Below are positions 52,778 through 62,060 of a DNA stretch of 64,000 nt, piece after piece. The notes below the pieces were generated by a model. The model did no database searches, had not been told where the DNA came from, and was given only the letters and a program-made list of their open reading frames with translations. The position numbers and the translations under genes were made by a program. This DNA comes from Pseudomonas sp. UMAB-08 (GTDB taxonomy: Bacteria; Pseudomonadota; Gammaproteobacteria; Pseudomonadales; Pseudomonadaceae), in NCBI RefSeq assembly GCF_900095225.1, contig NZ_LT607423.1, positions 103,991-167,990 of the forward strand. The letters run 5' to 3'. Within the stretch, counting starts at the first letter, position 1. Every line of letters begins with the position of its first letter.

Positions 52778-54151
52778 TTACGTGACCACCTGATAACAAG
52801 GCACATAGGCTGCGCCGCCTGGCAGCTTCATGCGGTGCTGCTCGACGAACGATTTCAACAAGCGGTCCAGAGGCTGCATCACCGCCGCGTCGCCACGGAT
52901 CTGGTAAGGGCCATGCTGCTCGATCAGGCGAATGCCCTTGTCTTTCACATTGCCCGCAACGATGCCGGAAAAGGCACGCCGCAGATTGGCCGCCAGCTCA
53001 TGAGGAGGCAGGTCAAGACTCAGCTTGAGGCTGGCCATGTTGGCGTGGGTGGGGTCGAACGGGCGCTGAAAGCCTTCCTCGATCCTTAGCATCCAGTTGA
53101 AATGGAAGGCGTCATTCCGGTCTCGGCGGAACTGCTTAACCGCTTTTAGCCCCGCTGTCATTTGCCTTGCCACTTGAACGGGGTCATCGATGATGATCTC
53201 GTAACGCGTCTGCGCGACCTCCCCCAGCGTAGCGCCGACGAACGCGTGCAACTGATGCAGGTAGGGCGCGGCACTCTTTGGCCCGGTCAGGATGACAGGG
53301 AGCGGCAGGTCCTTGTTGTCAGGGTGCATCAGGATCCCGAGCAGGTAGAGGAACTCCTCGGCTGTGCCGGCGCCGCCTGGAAAAATGATCACGCCGTGAC
53401 CGACGCGCACGAAGGCCTCAAGGCGTTTTTCTATGTCAGGAAGGATCACCAGCTCGTTGACAATCGGGTTAGGCGCCTCGGCAGCGATGATTCCCGGTTC
53501 GGTCAGGCCCAGGTAGCGGCCGCCAATGATTCGCTGCTTGGCGTGAGCAATGGTGGCGCCCTTCATCGGCCCTTTCATTACGCCAGGACCGCAACCGGTG
53601 CAGATGTCCAGGCTGCGCAGGCCCAGTTCGTGGCCGACCTTCTTGGTGTACTTGTATTCCTCGGTGTTGATCGAATGGCCGCCCCAACACACCACCATCT
53701 TCGGTTCCAGACCAGGACGCAGGGTGCGAGCGTTGCGCAGCAGGTGGAAGACGTAATCAGTAATCCCCTGGGAGCTGCTCAGGTCGATGCGCTGGCTGTC
53801 CAGCTCACTCTCGGTATAGACGATGTCGCGCAGGGCGCTGAACAGCATTTCGCGGGTGCTGGCGATCATCTCGCCGTCGACGAAGGCATCCGCCGGCGCG
53901 TTGAGCAGTTCGAGGCGCACGCCACGATCCTGCTGGTGAATGCGCACCTCGAAGCTCTGGTAGGCCTCAAGAATAGTCTTGGCGTTATCTATGTGGGCGC
54001 CTGTGTTGAGGATTGCCAGGGCGCACTGGCGGAACAGTTTGTAGATGCTGCCTGCCCCGGCTTCGCTCAGTTGCTGTACTTCGCGTTGGGACAGAGTCTC
54101 CAGGCTGCCCCTTGGGCTTACCGAAGCGTTAATTACATGTCTTGGGGCCAT
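52778..54151 (-). CDS. ppnN: Pyrimidine/purine nucleotide 5'-monophosphate nucleosidase
   Basis: At 457 aa this has the length of E. coli PpnN (YgdH), which splits nucleoside monophosphates into base and ribose 5-phosphate and is activated by (p)ppGpp. The central LOG domain shows VCWGGHSINTEEYKYTKKVG, TGCGPGVMKGPMKGA and the signature FPGGAGTAEEFLYLLGIL. It is flanked by the N-terminal (MAPRHVINASVSPRGSLETLSQREV) and C-terminal domains of this enzyme. AGGAACCTAGA precedes the start, and a hairpin sits just upstream in the leader. Confidence 0.93.
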   Translation of the reverse strand: MAPRHVINASVSPRGSLETLSQREVQQLSEAGAGSIYKLFRQCALAILNTGAHIDNAKTILEAYQSFEVRIHQQDRGVRLELLNAPADAFVDGEMIASTREMLFSALRDIVYTESELDSQRIDLSSSQGITDYVFHLLRNARTLRPGLEPKMVVCWGGHSINTEEYKYTKKVGHELGLRSLDICTGCGPGVMKGPMKGATIAHAKQRIIGGRYLGLTEPGIIAAEAPNPIVNELVILPDIEKRLEAFVRVGHGVIIFPGGAGTAEEFLYLLGILMHPDNKDLPLPVILTGPKSAAPYLHQLHAFVGATLGEVAQTRYEIIIDDPVQVARQMTAGLKAVKQFRRDRNDAFHFNWMLRIEEGFQRPFDPTHANMASLKLSLDLPPHELAANLRRAFSGIVAGNVKDKGIRLIEQHGPYQIRGDAAVMQPLDRLLKSFVEQHRMKLPGGAAYVPCYQVVT

Positions 54152-54632
54152 TCTAGGTTCCTGAGAGCGATGCCACCGACCCCGTCAGGGTCAGTGGCAT
54201 CAGGAGGGTGAGTGCCAAATACAGTCGCGCGTTACGAGTATTTTCTCCGGCGACCGGACTGAAAAGCAAACGTTGCGGTGAGACCCTCCGGGTTCGAGCG
54301 CCTTCACCACAACAGAGAAAGCGGCAGCTAAAGGCCAATGAGCAGTTTCGTCATCTTACCCCGGCCTCGCATGGAACGGCGCGAACTCATGGGATCGCTG
54401 GGTTTTCTTGCCCTCCTTTTCACCACCTATACTCAAAAGACCATGATCTGAGGCGCTGAACGCCCCCTTCCGATGAGGAAAGGACAAAGCAGCAAAAGCC
54501 CCCCACACCGTGTGTCAGAAGGATAGCCGCGCACTGAAGCTTGCGATGCAAAAAAGGCGTGGAGTGTTTGCTTGAAGCTCATCCGATGCCGGGTGAATCA
54601 ACGCGGTCGAATCTATTTAGAGGACTGCGACC
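54152..54632. other. Divergent intergenic region between ppnN and the lipoprotein gene
   Basis: This 481-base gap holds a 12-bp stem-loop with one mismatch, TGCCACCGACCC/GGGTCAGTGGCA (54171-54182, 54188-54199), lying 20 bases before ppnN and therefore in its leader. The rest shows short open frames without ribosome binding sites. The stretch from about 54200 to 54345 (TTTTCTCCGGCGACCGGACT nearby) reminds me of repeated Pseudomonas intergenic DNA but I cannot name it. No tRNA or clear small RNA was recognised. Confidence 0.35.
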
Positions 54633-55745
54633 TTGAACCTGCGTTCCTTGATCGTCGCCTTGATCGTCGCCTTGATGATGGCGTTGGCAGGGTGCGCCAC
54701 GAAAGATCGCGCCCCCGACCAGACCCCGCCGGTTCTGGTTTCGGAGGATACCTGGCGGCAGGTCGACTGGGATATTGTCACGGCGTCGGTGGCTGCGAAA
54801 GAATCGGTCAAGGACTATGCGCGCCGCTCCATGGCGAACTGGAGGGACCTCGCCTACCAGCGCACCGAGGCAGACTTCATTCCGTGGTTTACCGGCTACT
54901 GGACCCAGCAATGGCTGACGCTCAAGGTGGCCTGGTACAAGGTGAGCACAGGGAAAGAGACAGATCCGGCCAAACGAATGGCTAACTATCTGCAGGAGCA
55001 ATACCACGATCGCGTGCTGGGCCCTGTCGCCAAACAGATCAATCCCGGCGTAGTCATGGAGCAGGCGACAAAACTGTACGTCCAGCTCCTCGGCACGCAA
55101 CTTCAGGGCATTGCGCCACGCTACGGTGTACCTCTAGACCAATTCGACCGGCGACTCAAAGACATTCCAGCAATCGCGCTGGCGCCACCTCCCGCACGCA
55201 ACGCTTCGCTCTACCAGATCATCCACACCGATCCTGTCGCCAAGCTGCCGGCGTATGTGGCCCTGGTCAATCAGATCCACACTACCGCACGGGATGTGGG
55301 AGCCGGGCCATCGGACGCAAGCATATCGTCAGTGGCAAAACGGACCAGCGAAAAACTGGAGGCCACGCTCCCCACCCGAGGTGTCGCAAGCGCTGTCGCA
55401 GCGGCGGTTGGCCGGGTAGCAGGCACGATGATTTCCCTTGCTGTGTCGGGTTTCGGCGCCATGGCGCACGAGAGCGAACGGTCCGAAATGGTGGAGCAGC
55501 TTCGGGTAATCCTGAACGTCGCCCTGGATGATGAACGACGCAGTTTGATGGACAATCCCACCACCGGGGTAATGGCAGGGGTTTATCACTTGTCAGGACA
55601 TATCGAGGGAAGCCTCGTCAAAACCTTTACGCCGCCAGTCGAATTGGAACCGATACCCCAAGACCTTCCCTCGCCAGGCGAGCAACCGCTCCTGGACGAC
55701 AAACATGATGAGCAAGCGACCGACAACGGGAACGCGACTGAATAA
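54633..55745 (+). CDS. Putative lipoprotein of unknown function
   Basis: This 370-aa protein starts at TTG 54633, with AGAGGA eight bases upstream. The N-terminus MNLRSLIVALIVALMMALAGCATKD is a lipoprotein signal with lipobox LAGC, so the mature protein begins at Cys21. The signal-peptide codons include an exact tandem repeat of TTGATCGTCGCC. The body is helical (DIVTASVAAKESVKDYARRSMANWRDLAYQ) with a Gly/Ala-rich hydrophobic stretch (GVASAVAAAVGRVAGTMISLAVSGFGAMA, about 250-280) and an acidic C-terminal tail. Family not recognised. It is convergent with the histidine kinase gene. Confidence 0.75.
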   Translation: MNLRSLIVALIVALMMALAGCATKDRAPDQTPPVLVSEDTWRQVDWDIVTASVAAKESVKDYARRSMANWRDLAYQRTEADFIPWFTGYWTQQWLTLKVAWYKVSTGKETDPAKRMANYLQEQYHDRVLGPVAKQINPGVVMEQATKLYVQLLGTQLQGIAPRYGVPLDQFDRRLKDIPAIALAPPPARNASLYQIIHTDPVAKLPAYVALVNQIHTTARDVGAGPSDASISSVAKRTSEKLEATLPTRGVASAVAAAVGRVAGTMISLAVSGFGAMAHESERSEMVEQLRVILNVALDDERRSLMDNPTTGVMAGVYHLSGHIEGSLVKTFTPPVELEPIPQDLPSPGEQPLLDDKHDEQATDNGNATE

Positions 55746-55786
55746 CCCCGCAAGGGTCGTGTCGCGTCATTTCATTGCGGTGGCAC

Positions 55787-56479
55787 TCAAGGAAGATAAA
55801 TAATGAATTGACCGCCGCCCAACTTGCCGCCGTTGGCCAGTTCGATATGCCCATGCACGCCATTGCGCTCATGCCGTTTGGCAATGTGCGCAGCGAAATA
55901 GAGGCCCAGACCCGTGCTGCCGCTGCTTTGATTGATGCCCTGCACATAGTCTGACTGACGTTCGATCATCTGTGCTGGATACCCGGGGCCGTCGTCATTG
56001 ATCGTCAATACGAGTTGATCGCCCTCCTCGTGGGCGCTGATCAATACCGCATGGCGCGCATAGCGGATGGCATTGATAATAATGTTCGCCACCACCGAGC
56101 CTATGAGTTCACGGTCGAAGAAGCCGAGCACATTAACGCCCTCGAGTTCGTAACTCGCGACGATCCCATGACTGTTCAAGACATCCTGATGGCACGCCAG
56201 TTGTGCTTCGATGAAATCATCGAGTTCATGATAGTCAGGGCGCAGGGGCAACTGATTGACGCCCAGCTTGTACAGCCCGAGCAGTTGCACCAGCATCCCG
56301 TTGAGGTGGGCGAACTCGTACTCGATCGCCCCATGCTCGGGGGTGCCTTGCTGCACGTCGGGCAGCCGCATCAGCCACTGACTGTGAGCGTGCATCAACG
56401 TCGCCAGGGAGTTCTTCATGTCATGCACGATGGAGGCGATCACCATCGAGAAGTCGAGGCCCTCATCGGTAGTACTCAT
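55787..56479 (-). CDS. Soluble sensor histidine kinase without an input domain
   Basis: The 230-aa protein starts directly at the kinase core: H-box SIVHDMKNSLATLMHAHSQW, N-box NIIINAIRYA, G1 LTINDDGPGYPAQM, G2 GSTGLGLYFAAHIAKRH. There are no membrane or PAS-like segments, so its signal must arrive by protein contact. Its ATG overlaps the stop of the upstream TPR response-regulator gene (ATGA), making that protein the likely partner. Confidence 0.88.
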   Translation of the reverse strand: MSTTDEGLDFSMVIASIVHDMKNSLATLMHAHSQWLMRLPDVQQGTPEHGAIEYEFAHLNGMLVQLLGLYKLGVNQLPLRPDYHELDDFIEAQLACHQDVLNSHGIVASYELEGVNVLGFFDRELIGSVVANIIINAIRYARHAVLISAHEEGDQLVLTINDDGPGYPAQMIERQSDYVQGINQSSGSTGLGLYFAAHIAKRHERNGVHGHIELANGGKLGGGQFIIYLP

Positions 56480-58080
56480 GCGCCAAACGCCCTGCTCTGC
56501 AACTTCTGATAACGCTCATAACGGGGATCCGTGTCAGGCATCATGCCGATCATGTTCAGGCACACTCGACATTCTTCAAGCCGTGCAGCATCTGGAGCCA
56601 CGCCCTTCGCTGGCAACAACGATTGCACCATGTTCAGCGCGATACTGATGTTCTTCGATTGCAACGCCAACGCGCGACGGAAGAAATCCTGCGCTTCGGC
56701 GAGATTACCGGCCTTGTAACTGCGTACGCCTTGAAGGTTGAGGTCAGCGGCGGCCTTGCCCGCACCAAGGATCGCCGGATCGTCGGTCAGACGGGAGATG
56801 CCCTGCATGACTGCGGGGTCATCGCCGTAGATTTCTGCGCAGTTTTTCAATACCCCTGCTCCAGCGTCCTCATGACCCAAGCGCTGAAGCTGGGCGGCAA
56901 CCGCCAGTGCCGCGTCGGCACCCAGAAAGTTCTCCATCCCCTTAAGAACTTCCAACGCCTGCTCGGTCAGCTTCGCAGCGGCCTCAGGATCCGACTGCTG
57001 CAGGCTGGTTGCTTTCATCAGACGAGTGCGCAATTGCAGCCCCTGATCGTTGCCGTATTCCTTAGCGACTTCACCCAGCGTCTGGTTGATCTCCACCCGG
57101 GCCCTGGCATCCAGGCCCTTATCACCATTCTTGCTGATCAGTGCTTGTGCCAGGCCGAGGTTGCTCTCTGGATCCTTGAAGCGAGAATACTGCCCTTGGG
57201 ACACGGCATGACGATAAGCCTTGGAGGCGCTTTCAAAATCATCGTTACCCATCGCCAGCTTGCCCAGCAACCTTTGCCGACGCACAGCCAATGGCGATAA
57301 ACGCACGGCATCCTCGAGCACGCTTTGAGCGCGTCGGGCGTCACCACGGGCAACCAATACATCAGCCAGACCATCGTAGAGCGTCGGGATCATCGGGAAA
57401 GCAATCATTGCCCGCTCGTAAATCGCCTGAGCCTCGCTGGCCTTGCCGCGTTTGAACAGTAATTTGCCAAGCGCCGCATAAGCCCAAGGCGTGGCGCGGT
57501 CGGCCAGGATCATCTTGAGAAAGCTTTCCAGCGCATCATGCTGATTAAGATCGCGCAGCGCATCAGCCTTGTAGCGTTGGCAGAGGGGCGCAAAGCGCTG
57601 GTCCTTCTCGGTAAGGCTGGTACAGGCAGCCAATACTTCGGCAGGCTTGCCGCGATCAAGCGCCTGGAGAATCGGTTTGAGCAACGTCTTACGCTGGTCA
57701 AGCTTTTCAAGGCGCTGGGCCAGGCCCGCACGGTTGAACGGTTTGGTCAGATAGGCATCCGGCTCCCATTCCAGGGCGCTCATCACCATGGCCTGGCTGT
57801 TCTCGGCGGTGACCATGACGAAAACACTTTCATGGCTTATCAGCTTGTCGGTCATCAGGTCTTCAAGCACCTGCTGACCATTTTTCTTACCGTCACCGAA
57901 ATTGAAATCATGCAGGATAAAGTCGTAGCGCTTCTGCGCGCACATGAGTAGCGCCTGCTCACCCGTATCGGCGGTATCTACTTCCACAACGCCCAGTTCC
58001 CGCAGCATGGACCTGACCGAACTGCGAAAGTCGGAGAAATCATCGACGATAAGAAACTTTTTTTTGTTGTACGCCAGCAT
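56476..58080 (-). CDS. Response regulator with a TPR output domain
   Basis: This 534-aa protein has an N-terminal receiver (about 5-130): FLIVDDFSDFRSSVRSMLREL, phospho-acceptor in ILHDFNFGDGKKNG, TAEN, LTKPF. About 380 residues of tetratricopeptide-like helical repeats follow (AALGKLLFKRGKASEAQAIYERAM, DGLADVLVARGDARRAQSVLEDAV, AGNLAEAQDFFRRALALQ). The output is therefore protein binding, not DNA binding. ATG 58080 has AGGAATCTCG upstream. Upstream in frame an open stretch would add a hydrophobic segment but has no ribosome binding site. Confidence 0.88.
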   Translation of the reverse strand: MLAYNKKKFLIVDDFSDFRSSVRSMLRELGVVEVDTADTGEQALLMCAQKRYDFILHDFNFGDGKKNGQQVLEDLMTDKLISHESVFVMVTAENSQAMVMSALEWEPDAYLTKPFNRAGLAQRLEKLDQRKTLLKPILQALDRGKPAEVLAACTSLTEKDQRFAPLCQRYKADALRDLNQHDALESFLKMILADRATPWAYAALGKLLFKRGKASEAQAIYERAMIAFPMIPTLYDGLADVLVARGDARRAQSVLEDAVRLSPLAVRRQRLLGKLAMGNDDFESASKAYRHAVSQGQYSRFKDPESNLGLAQALISKNGDKGLDARARVEINQTLGEVAKEYGNDQGLQLRTRLMKATSLQQSDPEAAAKLTEQALEVLKGMENFLGADAALAVAAQLQRLGHEDAGAGVLKNCAEIYGDDPAVMQGISRLTDDPAILGAGKAAADLNLQGVRSYKAGNLAEAQDFFRRALALQSKNISIALNMVQSLLPAKGVAPDAARLEECRVCLNMIGMMPDTDPRYERYQKLQSRAFGA

Positions 58081-58679
58081 CGAGATTCCTGTCATGGGAA
58101 GTAAGAGTAGGAGCCCAAAAGCAAATACCAATGCAAGGACGGGTTGAGCTTTGCTGCCCATTTCGGCGCGCACATAATAGCCAAGCGTAATAGGTCATCA
58201 AGCGACTTTACATAACAATGCTATCCTTCTTGCTTGCCGCATCGCAATGGCCATGATCCAAGCGTTTTCAGACGTTCAGGCGAACGCTATAAGGGCTTAA
58301 GCGGCAACCGGATTTTTGGTCAATTCGGATAGTCGAAAGATAGTCTGCTATCGACCCAAAACAAGGAGTCGCAGCAGGCAGAAATCGGCAAGGACGAGAC
58401 GATGGACAAGAACCGTAATCAGGCGACAAACAGGGCAGAAAGATTACGCATATTTGTCGTCTACTTAGGGTGAGTGGCGAACAGGAAACTTTTGCCTTAA
58501 TACACTAAACGCAATGAGTATTCTTTACCGCGAGAAGTGTTATCTGACCTGCGCCTTTGGAGAATATTTAAATAGCCGGGTTAAGTATCATCTCTGATCA
58601 ATAGCCGAGGCATTTGTTTGATCGTCCAAGGACACTGACCATGGCAAACATGTTGCCAGCAGTGATCAGCGATGTTCAA
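58081..58679. other. Gene-poor region of 600 bases
   Basis: This lies between two minus-strand genes. Relative AT-richness from about 58180 to 58640 suggests promoter DNA for the TPR regulator. One short plus-strand frame, 58402-58473, encodes 23 residues (MDKNRNQATNRAERLRIFVV...) with AGGAC ten bases before its ATG, but nothing else supports it as a gene. No terminator with a T-run and no RNA gene was recognised. Confidence 0.35.
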
Positions 58680-60427
58680 TCAGGAGGGCGACTCGCAGCG
58701 GTTTTCACCCGCGTCCGACAGGTCGAATGAGTAGGTATTGCGACCCGACTTCTTGGCTGCGTACATCGCGTGGTCAGCGTGCTGGACCAAGGCTTCGATA
58801 TCGTTGCCATCGCGCGGGAACATGCTGACACCCATGCTCGCATTGACTCTCACTTCATGACCATCAATGAACAGGGGAAGCTGGAAGCGGTTATGCAGCT
58901 TCTCCAGAATGGTGACAATATGCTGGGTATCCTCAACCGCCTCGAAGAAGATGACGAATTCATCCCCCCCAAACGCGCCACCGAATCGTTTTCGCTGGTG
59001 GCAGAACGTAGCAGGTTGGCCACCGCCTTGAGCACATGATCACCGAGGCTGTGGCCGTACCGGTCATTAATGCTCTTGAAGTGATCGAGATCGACAAACA
59101 GCACCGCCAAGTGCTTGCCGCTACTCTGTGAATTGATCAAGGCACGCTCAAGGCGATCAAAGAACACCCGACGGTTCGGTAGACCGGTCAGTGGATCATG
59201 TCGAGACAGGTGTTCGAAGGCCGTGCGGCTGTGCGTGAGATCCTCCAGTTGACTGAGGATTTCCTCCTGCATTTCGCGAAAACTCTGGGCCAGTTGGCCC
59301 AATTCGTCCTGACGCGAGGGCAGTTCGCTGATCTTGCGTTCACGGGAAAATAGTTGCACGGCTTGGGTCATGCTTTTCAGCGGACGGATGACCGCACGCG
59401 AGGTGATGATCGCCGTGAGCAGGGCCAGCAGACTGAACAGCAGGACGATCTGGACGATCTTCTGGCCCACCCGCGAGGCCTCGGCGAGTACGAGGCTTTG
59501 TGACTGACCGAGACCGAGGACGATGAAAGGTTCCGAGGTCTGCGCATTGTTTGAGATGCGCACGAACGCTGCAACCAGCCCATCTTGCTGCTCCTGCGCG
59601 ACGCTACGGCTGATCAAATGGTCCTTATGCTTCTCACCAAGCAGTCTGGCGACTTCCGGGAACTCGTCCTGGATGAACAAACGGCGCCCTTGGTCAAATC
59701 CGAAAGTGCGTTGGTGGTCTGGGTGGACCAGCAGGTCGCCCCAGCGATTGCTCAGATACACCTGGTATTGCGCGGGCAAATCCCCCTGCAGTTGATTAAA
59801 GAGCTGGTCGAGGTCGACGTTGATCACCAGCAGGGCGAATACTTTACCGCTGGCATCCGCCACTGGCGTGGACACATGCAGGGTCGGCTTGCCCAACCCG
59901 GAGTGAGCGCCCTGCTCATGGTTAATCACGATCGGGGACAAGCGTGTTTCACCGGGCGCCAGGCGCAAGGTGTCGAACACGTAGGCGTAATGAGCCTTCT
60001 CCTGCAGATCGGCACCGCTGACGCGTAACAGGCGCTCACCGTCGCGATCAACCCGCACCAGTTCGAGGCCATGGTCGACAGCGCTGATCAGGCGGATCTG
60101 CATATAGTCGGGGTGCACTTGCAACATGGCGCGGAACAACTCGGCAAGGTTGTCTTGGGCATGTAAACGCACGCTCTGGCTACTGGCGCCCGGAAGCTCG
60201 CGCACCTCCGGGCCGTTGGCCAACAGTTGCGCATCGAGACCGATGTCGTCGAGATTGCCGTGCAGGTTGCGCCCGAGCACCTGGACGGAAGTGAGCAGGT
60301 CGCGCTCTGCGGCTTTAAGCAGAATGTCGCGACTACTGGTGTAGGAATAGTATCCGGCCAGACCGGTGGGCAGGATGCCGAACAGAGCCATCAGGCACCC
60401 GAGTTTGAGGGCAATACTGAACCTCAT
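58680..60427 (-). pseudogene. Transmembrane sensor diguanylate cyclase, frameshifted in GGDEF
   Basis: The gene starts MRFSIALKLGCLMALFGILPTGLAGYYSY (first span) behind GGAGG. A periplasmic Cache-like domain (about 35-325), a second span (IVQIVLLFSLLALLTAIITS), HAMP and a GGDEF domain (HDPLTGLPNRRVFFDRLERAL, AVLFVDLDHFKSINDRYGHSLGD) follow. At VARLGG the frame is lost: the coding strand has seven G (58970-58964) where eight would give RLGGDEFVIFFEAVEDTQHI. One extra G restores 582 aa ending at 58680. Unrepaired, the product would end at 58850 without the catalytic GGDEF loop. Sequencing error, true mutation or phase variation are all possible. Confidence 0.85.
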
Positions 60428-61464
60428 CGCGCCTCCTGCAGGGGCGAACGGTCGCCAGACATGATGCGCTGCCACAGCGCAGTACGATGTGCATCGTCCT
60501 CGACAGGACGCAGCCAAATCAGTTGTGCCGATGGGTCCATGCCAACCGGCTCTACCAAGGTGTTGGACAAGCCCTGGCGCTCGCTCAGAGCGCGACTGAC
60601 ATGGGGCTCAAGAGTAAAGTTGATCCAGGCTTCGGCCAACACTGGATCGCGCGCGTTGCGACTGATCGCCCAACAGTCGAGCCAAGCCAAAGCACCTTCT
60701 CGCGGAATCACATAGCCGACATCGGCGCCAGCGTCCTGCAACTGCTTGAGCTGCTGCCGGCCATAGTTGGCGAAGAGCAGAGCCACCGAGTGTTCACGGA
60801 ATAGTTCGGCAGCTTCCTCGGGCAGAGAATAGAAGGTCAGCACGTTGCGGCGCAGCGCGACCAGCTGATCAGCGACCAAGGGGAAATCAGCGGCGGCGAT
60901 GTGGAACGGGTCGCCACCGCGCGCCAGGCTGGCCAGAGAGAAGTTATGGCTGCTGGTGTTGAAAGCCAATACACGGCCTTGGAATTTGGGGTCCCACATG
61001 CTGGTGATCGACTGCGGTGGCTGACTGAACTGCTGTCGGTCATAGATCAGCCCCATGTCCGAATAGGTGTAGGGGATCGCGTAGACATTGCCGCCGGCCA
61101 TAATCCCGGGGATCTTCGAGTAGTCGCGAAAGCGCAAGAGTTGGCGCGAGGTGTTAGTTATACGCGCAGGTTGCAATGGCTGTAGCAGTTGCTGACCTAT
61201 GTAGTACTCGACTTCCGCGGTGTTGGCAGCGATCAAGTCGTAGTTGCCACCCTGATTTTCCGCCAGCTTGCTGCGCAGCACTTCGTCGCTACCAACCAGG
61301 GTTACTTCGACCTTCACTTCGTAACGCGCCTCAAACTCCGCGACCAGGTCGCTGTCGGCATAGCCAGGCCAGGCAAGCAGACGTAGCGTTTGGACGCCAG
61401 CCTGCGCCAGCGTCGGGGCCAGGGTGGAGAGCAGGACGAGCAAAAATGGGTAGAAATGCTTCAT
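60424..61464 (-). CDS. PotD/PotF-like periplasmic polyamine-type binding protein
   Basis: The 346-aa precursor has a Sec signal (MKHFYPFLLVLLSTLAPTLAQA). The mature part, GVQTLRLLAWPGYADSDLVAEFEARY and then YDLIAANTAEVEYYI, YAIPYTYSDMGLIYD, MWDPKFQGRVLAF and EGALAWLDCWAISRNA, matches the spermidine/putrescine-binding family. No ABC permease or ATPase is adjacent. Instead its last four bases overlap the start of the diguanylate cyclase gene (ATGA). This suggests a sensory, not transport, role, as in the V. cholerae NspS-MbaA pair. The ligand is inferred. Confidence 0.87.
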   Translation of the reverse strand: MKHFYPFLLVLLSTLAPTLAQAGVQTLRLLAWPGYADSDLVAEFEARYEVKVEVTLVGSDEVLRSKLAENQGGNYDLIAANTAEVEYYIGQQLLQPLQPARITNTSRQLLRFRDYSKIPGIMAGGNVYAIPYTYSDMGLIYDRQQFSQPPQSITSMWDPKFQGRVLAFNTSSHNFSLASLARGGDPFHIAAADFPLVADQLVALRRNVLTFYSLPEEAAELFREHSVALLFANYGRQQLKQLQDAGADVGYVIPREGALAWLDCWAISRNARDPVLAEAWINFTLEPHVSRALSERQGLSNTLVEPVGMDPSAQLIWLRPVEDDAHRTALWQRIMSGDRSPLQEAR

Positions 61465-61956
61465 CGACAAGGCCAAAAAAAGCGAGATTTTGAGTATATA
61501 GATGGCTATATGCCTTAGTCTTTAATACCACGCCTAACTTTCGCCGTTGGTCGGAAACAGTCTATTGCGGAGATCGATGAGAGCGACCCGCCTGTGTCGA
61601 AACCGAAAAGCTGCTCACCAGAACCCGATCGTGTTTAATTCGAACCATAACAGAGCATTGTGGCTCAGCAATTCCCACGGCTGGTGCGTTAATCGCGCTT
61701 TCTGCCTTCGCCGTAAACATCGGAATAAAGCCTGAGAAGAAAATAGGTAAGCCCGTTCCTCTCCTTGACCTGTTTTTTCCTGCAAGCGCGTTCCGTGCCT
61801 GGCCCATCGCTCATCAATAGCAATTGAACAGAGTCACCCTTCTCACTGCGTGGGCGACACGCTTGCTTGTGGCCGACGGCAAAGACTGGCAAGCAACTTG
61901 CTTGGCCTGATCACACTTGAGCCATCAACGACGATGGTTTCACAACTATTACGGGC
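61465..61956. other. Divergent intergenic region upstream of the chemoreceptor
   Basis: About 490 bases with no supported gene. A 13-bp palindrome AAGCAACTTGCTT lies at 61891-61903, extended by GGC/GGCC flanks, and could be an operator or a hairpin. AT-rich DNA at 61485-61520 is probably the promoter of the binding-protein gene. Open frames such as 61547-61735 lack a ribosome binding site. Confidence 0.4.
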
Positions 61957-62007
61957 AACGGCGTCCGCTCACCTCCGCATTTCGGCAGGTGAGCGTGCGC
62001 CGTTTTT
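61957..62007 (+). terminator. Strong terminator-like hairpin in the chemoreceptor leader
   Basis: AACGGCG (61957-61963) pairs with CGCCGTT (61998-62004), and CGCTCACCT (61966-61974) with AGGTGAGCG (61987-61995), separated by a 2x2 internal loop and capped by CCG/CGG. TTTTT follows. The stem-loop lies 54 bases before the gene at 62061 and no gene precedes it on this strand. It could be a transcription attenuator or the 3' end of a small RNA. Confidence 0.7.
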
Positions 62008-62060
62008 GCGTTCACCCCGGTAAAAAGGAAATCCTATTGCCCGCTCAAGGAATCCTCCCA

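Noticed and set aside
54153..54338. 61-codon minus-strand frame before ppnN
   Set aside because: Overlaps the ppnN leader hairpin, no ribosome binding site, no recognised family.
61917..62060. Upstream extension of the chemoreceptor or an amino-acid leader peptide
   Set aside because: The frame is open from a TTG but runs through a strong hairpin. A named amino-acid attenuator could not be supported, because the downstream gene is not biosynthetic; only the hairpin is reported.
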